Positions 51,643 to 60,217 of a stretch of DNA of 64,000 nucleotides are shown here, one piece after another (position 1 is the first letter of the stretch; each line of letters opens with the position of its first letter). Under the pieces are notes generated by a model that did not search any database, was not told the origin of the DNA, and saw only the letters and a list, made by a program, of their open reading frames with translations. Where the stretch lies: positions 1 through 64,000 of the forward strand of contig DBFVEH010000018.1 in NCBI GenBank assembly GCA_048526005.1, written 5' to 3'. Position numbers and translations under genes: made by a program. Source of the DNA: QALR01 sp900552255. GTDB lineage: Bacteria; Bacillota; Clostridia; Oscillospirales; CAG-272.

Positions 51643-52467
51643 TCAACGTTTTTTCATTTTTTCGGAGAGATAAGCGAGCGACCGATTCAGCTTTGGAAGG
51701 TCGAGTCCGCCGTTCTCGGCGAGCACCGGAGACTCCAGCGTCACCGTGCCGCCGTGATAAGCCGGCATCTTGGCAAAAAGCGTCTCAAAATCGATGATTC
51801 CATCGCCGGGATGCAGGATCGGCCGCGTCACCCCCCACATGCCCGGCACGGTTTCACCGGAATAATCGCTGACGTGCAGGTGACAGATGCGCGGTTCCCA
51901 TATCTCGCTTTCAAAGAAAGCGCCGCACTGAGCCATATAAGACGCATGGCGCGTATCGAACGTAAAGCCGGCCTGCGGAAACATCCGGGCGATCGAAAGA
52001 AGATTTTCAAGCGGCGTCGGCTTGCGGCACGGCACGTTTTCCACCGCGAGACGCACGCCGCGTTTATCGCAGATCTCATACAGCGCATCAAGCAGAGAAA
52101 GCGCCCCCGCAAGCTGCGCCTCGGAAAAACGTCCGTCCCACAGATGGAACACCGCTTTCCCCGCTCCCACGGCTTTCGCCATATCGGCATTCATTGTGAA
52201 AAGCCGGAGCCCCTCCCGTCTGTCCTCCTCTGAACCGAGGGAAAGGAGCGCGCCGACATCCTTTTCAAAATGGATGGTCGGCGTCGCCACGCCTGCCTTA
52301 TCCAAGGCGTCCGCCACCTCGGGCAGTTTATCGTACCACGCTTTCAGCATCATCAGCTCGAAGCCGTCCGCCTCGACGGCGTTCCGATTTTCAATGATCA
52401 CATGATAATCATACCCGTTCGCCCGGCCGACCATCGTGCCGGTCGAGCACAGAATCTGTGTCTCCAT
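51643..52467 (-). CDS. TIM-barrel sugar phosphate isomerase/epimerase-like protein
   Basis: The 274-residue protein belongs to the xylose-isomerase-like TIM-barrel superfamily. Metal ligands are suggested by VRLAVENVP (Glu), FTFDTRHA (Asp, His), ICHLHVSDYSG (His) and LESPVL (Glu). Motif HPGDGIIDFETLFAKM is typical of sugar epimerases and isomerases; the fold is shared with endonuclease IV, but the sequence is closer to the sugar enzymes. It starts 4 bp after the lexA stop, without a ribosome-binding site of its own, so its translation and SOS control are coupled to lexA. Confidence 0.75.
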   Translation of the reverse strand: METQILCSTGTMVGRANGYDYHVIIENRNAVEADGFELMMLKAWYDKLPEVADALDKAGVATPTIHFEKDVGALLSLGSEEDRREGLRLFTMNADMAKAVGAGKAVFHLWDGRFSEAQLAGALSLLDALYEICDKRGVRLAVENVPCRKPTPLENLLSIARMFPQAGFTFDTRHASYMAQCGAFFESEIWEPRICHLHVSDYSGETVPGMWGVTRPILHPGDGIIDFETLFAKMPAYHGGTVTLESPVLAENGGLDLPKLNRSLAYLSEKMKKR

Positions 52468-52471
52468 CGTT

Positions 52472-53080
52472 TCAGTTATAATAGCGGATATCCGCCACGA
52501 CCTTTCCGAGAATGTATACCTCTTTTGTAAGAATGGGCTTCATCGTCTGATTTTCCGGCTGGAGGCGGAACATGCCGTTTTCCTTATAAAAGGTCTTGAC
52601 GGTCGCCTCCTCGTCGATCAGCACAACGGCGATATCGCCGTTCTCCACATAGCTTGTGCGGTTCACAATCACATAATCGCCGTTCATGATTCCGGCCTCG
52701 ATCATGCTGTCTCCCTTGATCCTCAAAGCGAAAAGCTCCCCTCTCGCCATGCCGTGCGGCGGGCAGTACTCGATATAGCCGTCGAAATTTTCCTGCGCTA
52801 AGATCGGAAGCCCTGCCGCCACCTGTCCGACGATCGGAACTCTGACGGACGGCTGTCCGGTCATGCCGTCCGCGTCCACGCGCAGGGTACGGCTTTTTCC
52901 CTGCTCCTTATGGATATACCCTTTCATTTCCAGCTTTGTGAGATAGGAATGGACCGTCGCCGTGCTTTTGATGCCGAGCGCCGCCTTGATATCGCGCACG
53001 GACGGCGCATATCCGTTCGCCTCCATGGTCTCGCAGATATATTTGTAGATTTCGTTTTCGCGTTCGGTCAGATTTTGCAT
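52472..53080 (-). CDS. lexA: SOS repressor LexA
   Basis: The 202-residue repressor has an N-terminal winged helix (APSVRDIKAALGIKSTATVH), the self-cleavage site A89-G90 (VGQVAAGLP), and the Ser-Lys dyad S125 (KGDSM) and K162 (ATVKTFY). On DNA damage RecA activates cleavage. A LexA box over its own promoter (53228-53239) shows autoregulation. Confidence 0.97.
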   Translation of the reverse strand: MQNLTERENEIYKYICETMEANGYAPSVRDIKAALGIKSTATVHSYLTKLEMKGYIHKEQGKSRTLRVDADGMTGQPSVRVPIVGQVAAGLPILAQENFDGYIEYCPPHGMARGELFALRIKGDSMIEAGIMNGDYVIVNRTSYVENGDIAVVLIDEEATVKTFYKENGMFRLQPENQTMKPILTKEVYILGKVVADIRYYN

Positions 53081-53200
53081 GGATGCCTCCTTAAAATTAT
53101 CACGTTCCGCCCCATCTCACAGCATGGAAAACAGCCGCTTCCGTTTTGCTTTTCTGTTTTTTCAAGCCATCCGATGAAAGCAAACAATACTTGCGGAATC

Positions 53201-53229
53201 AGTATATCATACTTTTTCAAAAAAATCAA
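53201..53229 (-). promoter_or_regulatory. Sigma A promoter of lexA
   Basis: On the minus strand TTGATT (53229-53224), 17-bp spacer, TATACT (53206-53201), with TGA before the -10. The -35 is overlapped by the LexA box. Confidence 0.7.
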
Positions 53230-53239
53230 ACTTTTGTTC
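53228..53239. promoter_or_regulatory. LexA box
   Basis: GAACAAAAGTTT (minus strand) fits the Gram-positive SOS box GAAC-N4-GTTY. It covers the lexA -35 and lies about 112 bp upstream of the divergent M14 gene, whose promoter it might also affect. Confidence 0.75.
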
Positions 53240-53263
53240 CGATTTTCAAAAAATATTTTCATT

Positions 53264-53293
53264 TTGTCAATTAAAAGCCTTTCGGCATATGAT
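53264..53293 (+). promoter_or_regulatory. Possible promoter of the M14 peptidase gene
   Basis: TTGTCA (53264-53269), 18-bp spacer, TATGAT (53288-53293). Confidence 0.4.
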
Positions 53294-53350
53294 ATCGTGA
53301 TCCGATTTGCTCGGTATAAGGCAGTCGCAGACAGGAAGGAGAGCGGTCTT

Positions 53351-54265
53351 TTGGAAATCGATTACGAGGCGATCGCAGGCTATGAAAGAATGACGGACTG
53401 CATAAACGCCATACTGGAAAAATACCCCCAAACGGAAAACGGCTACATCGGCACAAGCATCCTCGGACGCGGCCTTCTGTATCTGCGTCTCGGACACGGA
53501 AAAAGCGCATCCCTTTTTGTGGGTGCGCATCATGGAATGGAGCATATAACCTCGAATCTGCTCATCAAATTCATCGAGGATGCGCTCGCCTGCGAGCGTT
53601 CCGGCGCAAGAATCGCCGGCGGCTTCGACGTCCGCTATATCCTCGCGCATCGGTCGGTCTACGTCATTCCGATGCTCAATCCGGACGGTGTGGAAATCGA
53701 GACCGGCGGAGCCGAAACCGCAGGACTTCTGCGCGAGCGGCTCCTCGCCATGAACGGCGGGAACCACAATTTTGTATCATGGCAGGCCAACGCGCGCGGC
53801 GTGGACCTCAATCACAACTACGACGCAGGCTTTGCCGAATGCCGCAAGCTCGAGCATGAGCACGGCATTTATTCCGGCGGTCCGACGCGGTACGGCGGCG
53901 AATACCCGGAAAGCGAGCCGGAAACGGCCGCTCTTTGCAGGCTTACAAGATTTCTCACGCCGAATCTTCGGTGCGCCGTGGCGCTGCACACGCAGGGCGA
54001 GGAGATCTACTGGGACTATCTCGGCAAGGCGCCGAAAGGCTCCCGCATGCTCGCCGAATGCTTCGCAAACGTCAGCGGATATCGGGTATCCGCGCCCGAC
54101 GGCATCGCGTCCTACGGCGGCTATAAGGACTGGGTCATCTCGGAGCTCGGGATTCCCGCCTTCACGATCGAATGCGGATACGGAAAAAATCCGCTTCCTC
54201 CTGCCGATTTTTACAAAATATACGAAAAAGTCCTGCCGATCCTGCTCACAGCCGCAGCTTTTTAG
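53351..54265 (+). CDS. M14-family zinc carboxypeptidase
   Basis: The protein has about 304 residues. TTG 53351 is taken as start since AGGAAGGAG lies 9 bases ahead; an open frame further upstream runs antisense through lexA and is rejected. Zinc ligands: H61 and E64 in VGAHHGMEH, and the third His in VALHTQGE. The catalytic Glu is in FTIECGYGK near the end. Substrate-binding Asn-Arg corresponds to NARGVDLNHNY. Family members (gamma-D-glutamyl-meso-DAP endopeptidases such as ENP1/YqgT) cut peptidoglycan peptides; a cytoplasmic role in muropeptide turnover fits the lack of a signal peptide. Confidence 0.85.
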   Translation: MEIDYEAIAGYERMTDCINAILEKYPQTENGYIGTSILGRGLLYLRLGHGKSASLFVGAHHGMEHITSNLLIKFIEDALACERSGARIAGGFDVRYILAHRSVYVIPMLNPDGVEIETGGAETAGLLRERLLAMNGGNHNFVSWQANARGVDLNHNYDAGFAECRKLEHEHGIYSGGPTRYGGEYPESEPETAALCRLTRFLTPNLRCAVALHTQGEEIYWDYLGKAPKGSRMLAECFANVSGYRVSAPDGIASYGGYKDWVISELGIPAFTIECGYGKNPLPPADFYKIYEKVLPILLTAAAF

Positions 54266-54275
54266 AAAAAAACAC

Positions 54276-54305
54276 TTGCATTCGGCCACGGATTTCCGTT
54301 ATAAT
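54276..54305 (+). promoter_or_regulatory. Promoter directed antisense into ireB
   Basis: TTGCAT (54276-54281), 18-bp spacer, TATAAT (54300-54305). It starts about 5 bp before the 3' end of ireB and points into it. Confidence 0.5.
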
Positions 54306-54321
54306 GGAAATAAAGGAAAAA

Positions 54322-54579
54322 TCATATTTGAAGATAAACCCGCAGCATGCTGCCGAGAAGCTCGTCCCGGTCGATTTTGCGGATGAGGCTTCTCGCATTT
54401 CGATGATTGGTGATATAGGTCGGATCCTCTGAAAGAATATATCCGACAAGCTGATTCACCGGATTGTAGCCCTTTTCCAGCAGCGCGGCGTAGACCTCTC
54501 CCAAAATCCGCCTGTTTTGTCTTTCCTTGTCGCTCTCGATCGAAAAGGTGATGGTCTGATCGTTTGGATAAGCCGACAT
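54322..54579 (-). CDS. ireB: IreB-family regulatory phosphoprotein (UPF0297)
   Basis: The 85-residue protein matches the IreB family along its whole length (ESDKERQNRRILGEVYAALL, then YNPVNQLVGYILSEDPTYIT, NHRNARSLIRKIDRDEL). In Enterococcus IreB is a target of the PASTA kinase IreK and affects cephalosporin tolerance; the N-terminal threonines are T9 and T11 here. Usually ireB lies next to ruvX and alaS; here it stands alone between two oppositely directed genes, with its own promoter. Confidence 0.93.
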   Translation of the reverse strand: MSAYPNDQTITFSIESDKERQNRRILGEVYAALLEKGYNPVNQLVGYILSEDPTYITNHRNARSLIRKIDRDELLGSMLRVYLQI

Positions 54580-54620
54580 TTTCTCTGTCCTTTCAAAAAC
54601 ATATTTTTAAACTCGTGATT

Positions 54621-54649
54621 ATTGTATACCAAAAAAGAGATTTTTTCAA
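54621..54649 (-). promoter_or_regulatory. Sigma A promoter of ireB
   Basis: On the minus strand TTGAAA (54649-54644), 17-bp spacer, TACAAT (54626-54621). Confidence 0.6.
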
Positions 54650-54741
54650 CATTTTTTTAGAAAGACATGCAAATTCACAGCATTGTTTTCTATTTATTTA
54701 CATGGGAACCCGTACAAATTTATGGAAGGATGTGTCATCAA

Positions 54742-55296
54742 ATGGAAATCAAACGCAAAAAAATCACAGAAGAAGAAATTTTTGAAACCGAGCGCAGGCT
54801 CGCGGAGGATGTCTCTGTTCTCTGCGGGCAGCACGTCCGCGAATTTGAATCGCTCGGTTATCAGCTCGATCTCGAGCTCGGCCAAAAGGAGGACGAAGCG
54901 CAAAACAATTATTCTGAGTTCGTTCTCGAAGAGGGAAAACGGTATGAAAGCGGCTACGTCAGCCGCGCGCTGATCACGGTCAGACGGAAAAAGACCGAGG
55001 AGGAGCTCTCCCGCGACGCGCAGCTCGCCGAGGAAAACCGGAGAGCGGTCGAGGCCGCGGAAACCGAAGCGGACGCGGAGCAGCTCGAAAACGATGAAAC
55101 CCTCCGCATCTCGGAGGATGCGCTGAAGCGCGCCGTCGCGTTCACCGAGGTCATGCTTGTACGCGCCTACAAATCCTTCTGGACGGAATGGGTCAGCGTC
55201 TGCGACAGCCTTTCGGAAATCGAAAACGACCTCGCGGAATTCTTCAAATCCTTGAGCACCGGAAAAGAAGACGCCGAATATCAGAACGACCTGTAA
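54742..55296 (+). CDS. Uncharacterised acidic helical protein
   Basis: The protein has about 184 residues from ATG 54742 (AAGGA 11 bases before; ATG 54730 is an alternative). It has no signal peptide or membrane helix. It is rich in Glu and Lys, with long predicted helices and coiled-coil character (e.g. AQLAEENRRAVEAAETEADA). A middle segment GKRYESGYVSRALITVRRKK looks like beta strands. I do not recognise the family. It has a terminator of its own and lies downstream of the antisense ireB promoter, which could be its promoter with a long leader. Confidence 0.6.
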   Translation: MEIKRKKITEEEIFETERRLAEDVSVLCGQHVREFESLGYQLDLELGQKEDEAQNNYSEFVLEEGKRYESGYVSRALITVRRKKTEEELSRDAQLAEENRRAVEAAETEADAEQLENDETLRISEDALKRAVAFTEVMLVRAYKSFWTEWVSVCDSLSEIENDLAEFFKSLSTGKEDAEYQNDL

Positions 55297-55304
55297 GCCC
55301 TTAT

Positions 55305-55340
55305 AAATCCGTCGGACAGACCGGCGGATTTTCTCATTTT
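55305..55340 (+). terminator. Terminator of the acidic helical protein gene
   Basis: An 11-bp stem with one wobble pair (55305-55315 with 55321-55331), loop of five, then a T-rich tail. Confidence 0.75.
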
Positions 55341-55366
55341 CACGCGCAAAATTCACAAAATACATA

Positions 55367-55395
55367 TTGTATCCCCTCCGATAACATGATATAAT
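55367..55395 (+). promoter_or_regulatory. Sigma A promoter of the queA operon
   Basis: TTGTAT (55367-55372), 17-bp spacer, TATAAT (55390-55395), with TGA before the -10. Confidence 0.7.
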
Positions 55396-55451
55396 GGAAG
55401 TTGATATAGAAATTGGCAGGCAAATGGCTTTCGCAGGACGGAGACTGCTTT

Positions 55452-56531
55452 ATGATAAAAAATGAACTGACGCCCACAGGGCTTAAAACATCGGATTTTT
55501 CCTTTGAACTGCCGGAAGAGCTTATCGCCCAGCATCCGACCGAGCGGCGCGACGATGCGAGGCTCATGGTGCTCGACCGGAAAACCGGCGTAATCTCTCA
55601 CCGGATCTTCCGCGATATCACGGACTATCTGCGCCCCGGAGACGTGCTCGTCGTCAACGATTCCAAGGTCATCCCGGCGCGCATCTACGGCAAGAAAATC
55701 AGAGAGGACGGCACCGAGGGCGCGGATGCGGAATGTCTGCTGCTGCGCCAGCGTTCTCTCGACGTTTGGGAAACGATCGTGCGTCCCGGCAAAAGACTGA
55801 AAAAGGGCGCGCGCATCCGATTCGGGGACGGGCTGCTCGAGGGCGTCGTCGACGAGGTGACGGACGACGGGAACCGGATTATCGCTTTTGAATACGACAA
55901 GAGCGGCGGGCGGAATCTCTATTCCATTCTCGATGAGATCGGCAGAATGCCCCTGCCGCCCTACATCACGGAGGAGCTCAAAAACAACAGCGACTATCAG
56001 ACCGTATACGCACGCGAGGAGGGCTCCGCAGCTGCCCCGACCGCGGGGCTGCACTTCACCGAGGAGCTGCTCGAAAAAATCCGCGGCATGGGCGTCGAGA
56101 TCGCGCCGGTCATGCTGCATGTCGGGCTCGGCACCTTTCGTCCCGTCAAGGCGGATTCCATCACCGACCACGTGATGCACAGCGAATTTTTCACCGTCAC
56201 AGAGGAAAGCGCGGAAAAAATCAACCGCGCAAGAGCAAACGGCGGACGAATCGTCGCCGTCGGCACCACCTCCTGCCGCACGCTCGAAAGTGTGTCTGAT
56301 GAGCATGGCGTCGTCCACGCGATGTGCGACGATACGGGAATCTTCATTTACCCCGGCTATCGCTTCAAGGCGGTGGACATGCTCGTCACCAATTTCCACC
56401 TGCCGGAAAGCACGCTTGTCATGCTGGTTTCCGCGTTCGCCGACCGCGGGACCGTCATGAACGCCTACAAGACCGCGGTCGAGGAAAAATACCGGTTTTT
56501 CTCGTTCGGCGACGCGATGCTGATCGTTTGA
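55452..56531 (+). CDS. queA: tRNA preQ1(34) S-adenosylmethionine ribosyltransferase-isomerase
   Basis: The 359-residue enzyme has the family start LKTSDFSFELPEELIAQHPT, the central VNDSKVIPARIYGKKI and AAPTAGLHFTEELL, and YRFKAVDMLVTNFHLPESTL near the end. It transfers ribosyl from SAM to preQ1 at tRNA position 34 to give epoxyqueuosine. ATG 55452 is the first Met with a fair site (GGACGGAGAC). The usual partner tgt is not in the window; miaA, another tRNA modification gene, follows. Confidence 0.95.
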   Translation: MIKNELTPTGLKTSDFSFELPEELIAQHPTERRDDARLMVLDRKTGVISHRIFRDITDYLRPGDVLVVNDSKVIPARIYGKKIREDGTEGADAECLLLRQRSLDVWETIVRPGKRLKKGARIRFGDGLLEGVVDEVTDDGNRIIAFEYDKSGGRNLYSILDEIGRMPLPPYITEELKNNSDYQTVYAREEGSAAAPTAGLHFTEELLEKIRGMGVEIAPVMLHVGLGTFRPVKADSITDHVMHSEFFTVTEESAEKINRARANGGRIVAVGTTSCRTLESVSDEHGVVHAMCDDTGIFIYPGYRFKAVDMLVTNFHLPESTLVMLVSAFADRGTVMNAYKTAVEEKYRFFSFGDAMLIV

Positions 56532-56579
56532 GGCTGAATTTAAATCGTTTGTTTTATTCTTGTTTTTCCGGAGGACATC

Positions 56580-57527
56580 ATGAATTCCGATAAAATCCGC
56601 GTCGCCGCCGTCGCGGGACCGACCGCGAGCGGCAAGAGCGCGCTCGCCATGCTGCTCTGCCGGAAATACGGCGGCGAGCTCATCTCCTGTGATTCCATGC
56701 AGATCTACCGCCGTATGGACATCGGCACGGCGAAGCCGTCCCGCGCGGAACGCGCGGAAATCCCCCATCATTTAATCGATATCTGCGACCCTTCCGAGGA
56801 TTTCTCCGTCGCGGAATTTGCCGTCCTCGCCGACCGTGCGATCCGCGAGACGGCGGAACGCGGCAGATTTCCCGTGCTGTGCGGCGGAACCGGACTGTAT
56901 CTCGATTCCGTGCTGAGCGGCGTCGATTTCGGCGAGCTGGAGGCCGATCCCGCCTACCGCGCGGAGCTTGCACAGGCAGCGGAAGAAAAGGGCGCGCTTT
57001 TTCTCCATCAAATGCTGCGGGAAAAGGATCCCGATGCAGCGGAGAAGATTCACCCGAACAACGTCAAGCGGGTGATTCGCGCGCTTGAGATCTGCCGGCT
57101 CTCCGGCATGACAAAAACAGAATGGGACAAGGCCGCCGTCCGTAGGGTTTCCCCCTATGATGCCGCCGTTATCGCGCTCGACTATCGGAACCGCGATATC
57201 CTTTACGAGAGAATCAACCGGCGCGTCGATGAAATGCTCGATGCAGGACTTGAAAATGAAGTCCGTTCGCTGCTCGCGGACGGCTGTCTCACGCCGGATT
57301 CCACGGCGGGCGGCGCGATCGGATATAAGGAGCTCATCGAATATATAAATGGACTCGTATCTTACGCGGAAGCGGTCGAAGCGGTCAAAACCGCGACGCG
57401 CCGGTATGCCAAAAGACAGCTGACATGGCTGCGGCGAAACGAAGCCGTCCGATGGCTGTATCCGGACGACTACCCGGATACGCAGGCGCTTTTCACGGCG
57501 GCGGAGGCGCTCATTTTCAACACATAA
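56580..57527 (+). CDS. miaA: tRNA dimethylallyltransferase MiaA
   Basis: The 315-residue enzyme has the P-loop GPTASGKSALAMLL, the DSMQIYRRMDIGTAKPS motif, and the tRNA-binding motifs RRYAKRQLTWLRR. It adds a dimethylallyl group to A37 of tRNAs reading UNN codons. It uses DMAPP, whose synthesis includes the IspH encoded in this window. Start ATG 56580 after CGGAGGACATC. Confidence 0.95.
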   Translation: MNSDKIRVAAVAGPTASGKSALAMLLCRKYGGELISCDSMQIYRRMDIGTAKPSRAERAEIPHHLIDICDPSEDFSVAEFAVLADRAIRETAERGRFPVLCGGTGLYLDSVLSGVDFGELEADPAYRAELAQAAEEKGALFLHQMLREKDPDAAEKIHPNNVKRVIRALEICRLSGMTKTEWDKAAVRRVSPYDAAVIALDYRNRDILYERINRRVDEMLDAGLENEVRSLLADGCLTPDSTAGGAIGYKELIEYINGLVSYAEAVEAVKTATRRYAKRQLTWLRRNEAVRWLYPDDYPDTQALFTAAEALIFNT

Positions 57528-57542
57528 AAAAGAGGAACGGAA

Positions 57543-58769
57543 ATGGAAAAGAGCGAAAAATCCATATACAAAAAAATATTGGCGGCTTCGCTCTGCGTTC
57601 TCGCGGCGGTATACGTCATCTATCATATCGCACTGAGCCTGCGACGCGACGCGCAGCTTTTCGCCGTTGAAAAATATACGGCGCAGGACATTCAATCTTT
57701 CACCGGCTATATTTTCCGGGACGAAACCGTCCTTGTTTCCTATACGTCGGGGATCCGGAACTATCACTATTACGACGGTGAAAAGGTCGCCGCAAACAGC
57801 GTCGTCGCAGATATCTACCGCTTCGGCAGCGAGGATACGGCGGAAAAAATCGCACAGCTCAGCCAGCAGATCGACATTCTCGAAAGAAGCACCTCCATCG
57901 CCGGGACCACCGTCGCCGAGGTGCAAAAGCAGATCGATTCCCTGACTTACCGTATCTCGGAAAAAAATGCCGCGGGAGACACTGCGGCGGCGGGGGCGCT
58001 TGCCGACGAGCTTCTTGTGCTGATGGCGAAAAAAGACCTCCTCGTTCAAGGGAAATCCGATTACAGCTCTGAAATCTCCGTCTTGGAAGCGCAGAAGGCT
58101 TCTCTTGTTTCCTCGCTCGGCACGCCGAGCGAATCCGTGCGCACGGATTCTTCCGGATATTTTTATTCCGAAACCGACGGCTACGAAAGCTTATTCACGC
58201 TCTCCGCCGCGGAGGAAATCAGCATCGAACGCTTCGACGCGCTTGTTGCCTCCGCTCCCGTTTCCACGACAAATGCGGTAGGCACGCTGATGACGGATTT
58301 TCATTGGTACTACGTCTGCAAGACGACCATATCCGAGGCGGAGGGCTTTTCCGCGGGCAGCACCTATGACTGTCTTTTTACGGATAACGGTTATTCGGAA
58401 ACCATCCGAATGCAGATCGTTTCCAAGCAAACCGATGATGCGGGCAATGCGCTCCTCGTTTTTTCTTCCACCGCGCTTCCCCGCTCATTCGACATGACGC
58501 GCTGTCAGCGCATGGAAACGGTGAGGACCACTTACAGCGGCTACCGGATTCCCGCCGACGAAGTAAGGGTCATCGACGGCGCTACGTTCGTCTATGTATT
58601 CGACGAAGGGACCGCGAGGCTCCGCGAGGTCGGTATTCTATGGGAAGAAAACGGCTATTTCATCGTTTCGGATTCCTATGAAAGTCCCGCTGGGAACAAG
58701 GTATTAAAGCTGAACGATCTCATCATCGTCGGAGAGAAAGATTTATACGACGGGAAAATCATAGACTGA
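57543..58769 (+). CDS. HlyD-like membrane-anchored protein
   Basis: The 408-residue protein has one N-terminal membrane helix (about 11-33). A lipoyl/barrel-sandwich half motif follows (GYIFRDETVLVSY and DGEKVAANSVVADIYRFGSE), then a coiled coil (about 95-190), then the barrel part (about 200-400), the order of HlyD-type adaptor proteins. No transporter gene is next to it. In Clostridia this gene often lies next to yggS and sepF, suggesting an envelope or division role, but function is unknown. Confidence 0.75.
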   Translation: MEKSEKSIYKKILAASLCVLAAVYVIYHIALSLRRDAQLFAVEKYTAQDIQSFTGYIFRDETVLVSYTSGIRNYHYYDGEKVAANSVVADIYRFGSEDTAEKIAQLSQQIDILERSTSIAGTTVAEVQKQIDSLTYRISEKNAAGDTAAAGALADELLVLMAKKDLLVQGKSDYSSEISVLEAQKASLVSSLGTPSESVRTDSSGYFYSETDGYESLFTLSAAEEISIERFDALVASAPVSTTNAVGTLMTDFHWYYVCKTTISEAEGFSAGSTYDCLFTDNGYSETIRMQIVSKQTDDAGNALLVFSSTALPRSFDMTRCQRMETVRTTYSGYRIPADEVRVIDGATFVYVFDEGTARLREVGILWEENGYFIVSDSYESPAGNKVLKLNDLIIVGEKDLYDGKIID

Positions 58770-58785
58770 TAAGAGGAGGAGCATA

Positions 58786-59478
58786 ATGGAAGAAAATCTT
58801 CTCTCCATCAAGGAGAATATCGAAAAAATCCGGTCGGACGCGGCGCCGTTTCCCGGCGTGCAGCTGATGGCGGTCGTCAAAACGCGCACGCCGGAGGAAA
58901 TCCGCTACGCCGTGCGGAGATGCGGCGTCACGCTGATCGGGGAAAACCGTGTCCAAGAGCTGCTCGCCCACTATGAAAGCGCGGAGGGCGCCAAGATTCA
59001 TTTTATCGGCACACTGCAAAAAAACAAGGTCAAATACATCATCGATAAAGTATCGATGATCGAATCGCTGGACAGCGAGGAGCTCGCCGCGCAAATCGAC
59101 CGGCATGCCGCAAAGCTCGGGCTCCGTATGCCGGTGCTGATCGAAATCAACATCGGCAGAGAGCCGTCGAAATCCGGCATTGCGCCCGAGGCGCTTCCGC
59201 TTTTCTGTGAGGCTTTAAAAAAGTATCCGGCGCTCATTCCCTCAGGACTGATGACCATTGCCCCGCGCTGCACGTCCGCCGAAGAATACGGCGTTTATTT
59301 TTCCGAAATGAACCGCCTGCGGAATACGGTATTCGCGGAAAAATTTCCGTCCGTCGGGCACCCGCTGCTTTCCATGGGCATGTCGTCAAGCTACCTTCCG
59401 GCGCTCGAAAACGGAGCCGATATCATCCGCATCGGCGAGGGTATTTTCGGGAAAAGAGATGGGATTGTAAATAAATGA
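58786..59478 (+). CDS. yggS: PLP homeostasis protein YggS/YlmE
   Basis: The 230-residue protein is a single TIM barrel with pyridoxal phosphate-binding lysine K32 (MAVVKTRTPEE), the GENRVQELLAHY motif, IHFIGTLQKNK, and SMGMSSSYLPALENG at the phosphate end. It balances vitamin B6 forms and amino acid pools. In Firmicutes ylmE precedes sepF and divIVA, as here. Confidence 0.95.
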   Translation: MEENLLSIKENIEKIRSDAAPFPGVQLMAVVKTRTPEEIRYAVRRCGVTLIGENRVQELLAHYESAEGAKIHFIGTLQKNKVKYIIDKVSMIESLDSEELAAQIDRHAAKLGLRMPVLIEINIGREPSKSGIAPEALPLFCEALKKYPALIPSGLMTIAPRCTSAEEYGVYFSEMNRLRNTVFAEKFPSVGHPLLSMGMSSSYLPALENGADIIRIGEGIFGKRDGIVNK

Positions 59479-59530
59479 CAAAAAGTCCAAGAATTATCTG
59501 AAATTTTTTCTCTTTTTTTCAAAAAAATAA

Positions 59531-59560
59531 TTGCAATTTCTGCCCGCAGTATGTTATAAT
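59531..59560 (+). promoter_or_regulatory. Sigma A promoter of sepF
   Basis: TTGCAA (59531-59536), 18-bp spacer, TATAAT (59555-59560). Confidence 0.65.
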
Positions 59561-59640
59561 GACATAAAGGGTAATCTATCCCTTTTTCCCTATCATTATG
59601 AAAATATAAATCAGATAAAAGTTATTTTTGGAGGTACAAA

Positions 59641-60117
59641 ATGGGCTTGCTTGATAAAATCAAAGGAATGGTCAACACCGACGACGAATACGGAGACAAC
59701 TACGGCCTCGACGAGACCGAAAACGACGACATCATTCCTACCCGTTCCGCAGCTTCAAGACCCGGGATGAATATTTCGGGACATGATAATTCCGTCGCCA
59801 TCGAGCTCAAGGTGGTAAGACCCGAAAGCTATGGCAGCGTAACGGAGATCGCAGACCATCTTCTCAATCACCGCACGGTCGTCCTGAATCTTGAAGCGAC
59901 GAACAGAGAGGTCGCCAAAAGACTGATCGATTTTCTCGCGGGGGTCGCCTATTCCATCGACGGGCAGCTCAAAAATGTAGCCAACAATACATACATCATC
60001 ACGCCCTGCAACGTGGATGTGGCGGATTCCCAGATCAGAGCGGCGGAGCCGAGACGTCAAGCGAGCATGCAGCAGCCTGCCCCCGCCGTCAATCTGACGA
60101 GCGACACCCTGTTCTGA
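59641..60117 (+). CDS. sepF: Cell division protein SepF
   Basis: The 158-residue protein has an amphipathic N-terminal helix (MGLLDKIKGMVNTD) that binds membrane, an acidic linker, and the SepF domain with VAIELKVVRPESYGSVTEIA, TVVLNLEATNREVAKRLIDF and IDGQLKNVANNTYIITP. It tethers FtsZ filaments to the membrane. Site TTGGAGG lies before ATG 59641. It is followed by divIVA after 100 bp, with a hairpin (GACGGG...CCCGTC, 60142-60163) in the gap. Confidence 0.95.
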   Translation: MGLLDKIKGMVNTDDEYGDNYGLDETENDDIIPTRSAASRPGMNISGHDNSVAIELKVVRPESYGSVTEIADHLLNHRTVVLNLEATNREVAKRLIDFLAGVAYSIDGQLKNVANNTYIITPCNVDVADSQIRAAEPRRQASMQQPAPAVNLTSDTLF

Positions 60118-60217
60118 TCACGGAAGCAAATAGAATTTTGAGACGGGGCATATTTGTCCCGTCAAGGTTTTGTACGGGCAGCCGGCAGACCCTATGAAAA
60201 TTGGAGAGGATAATTTC

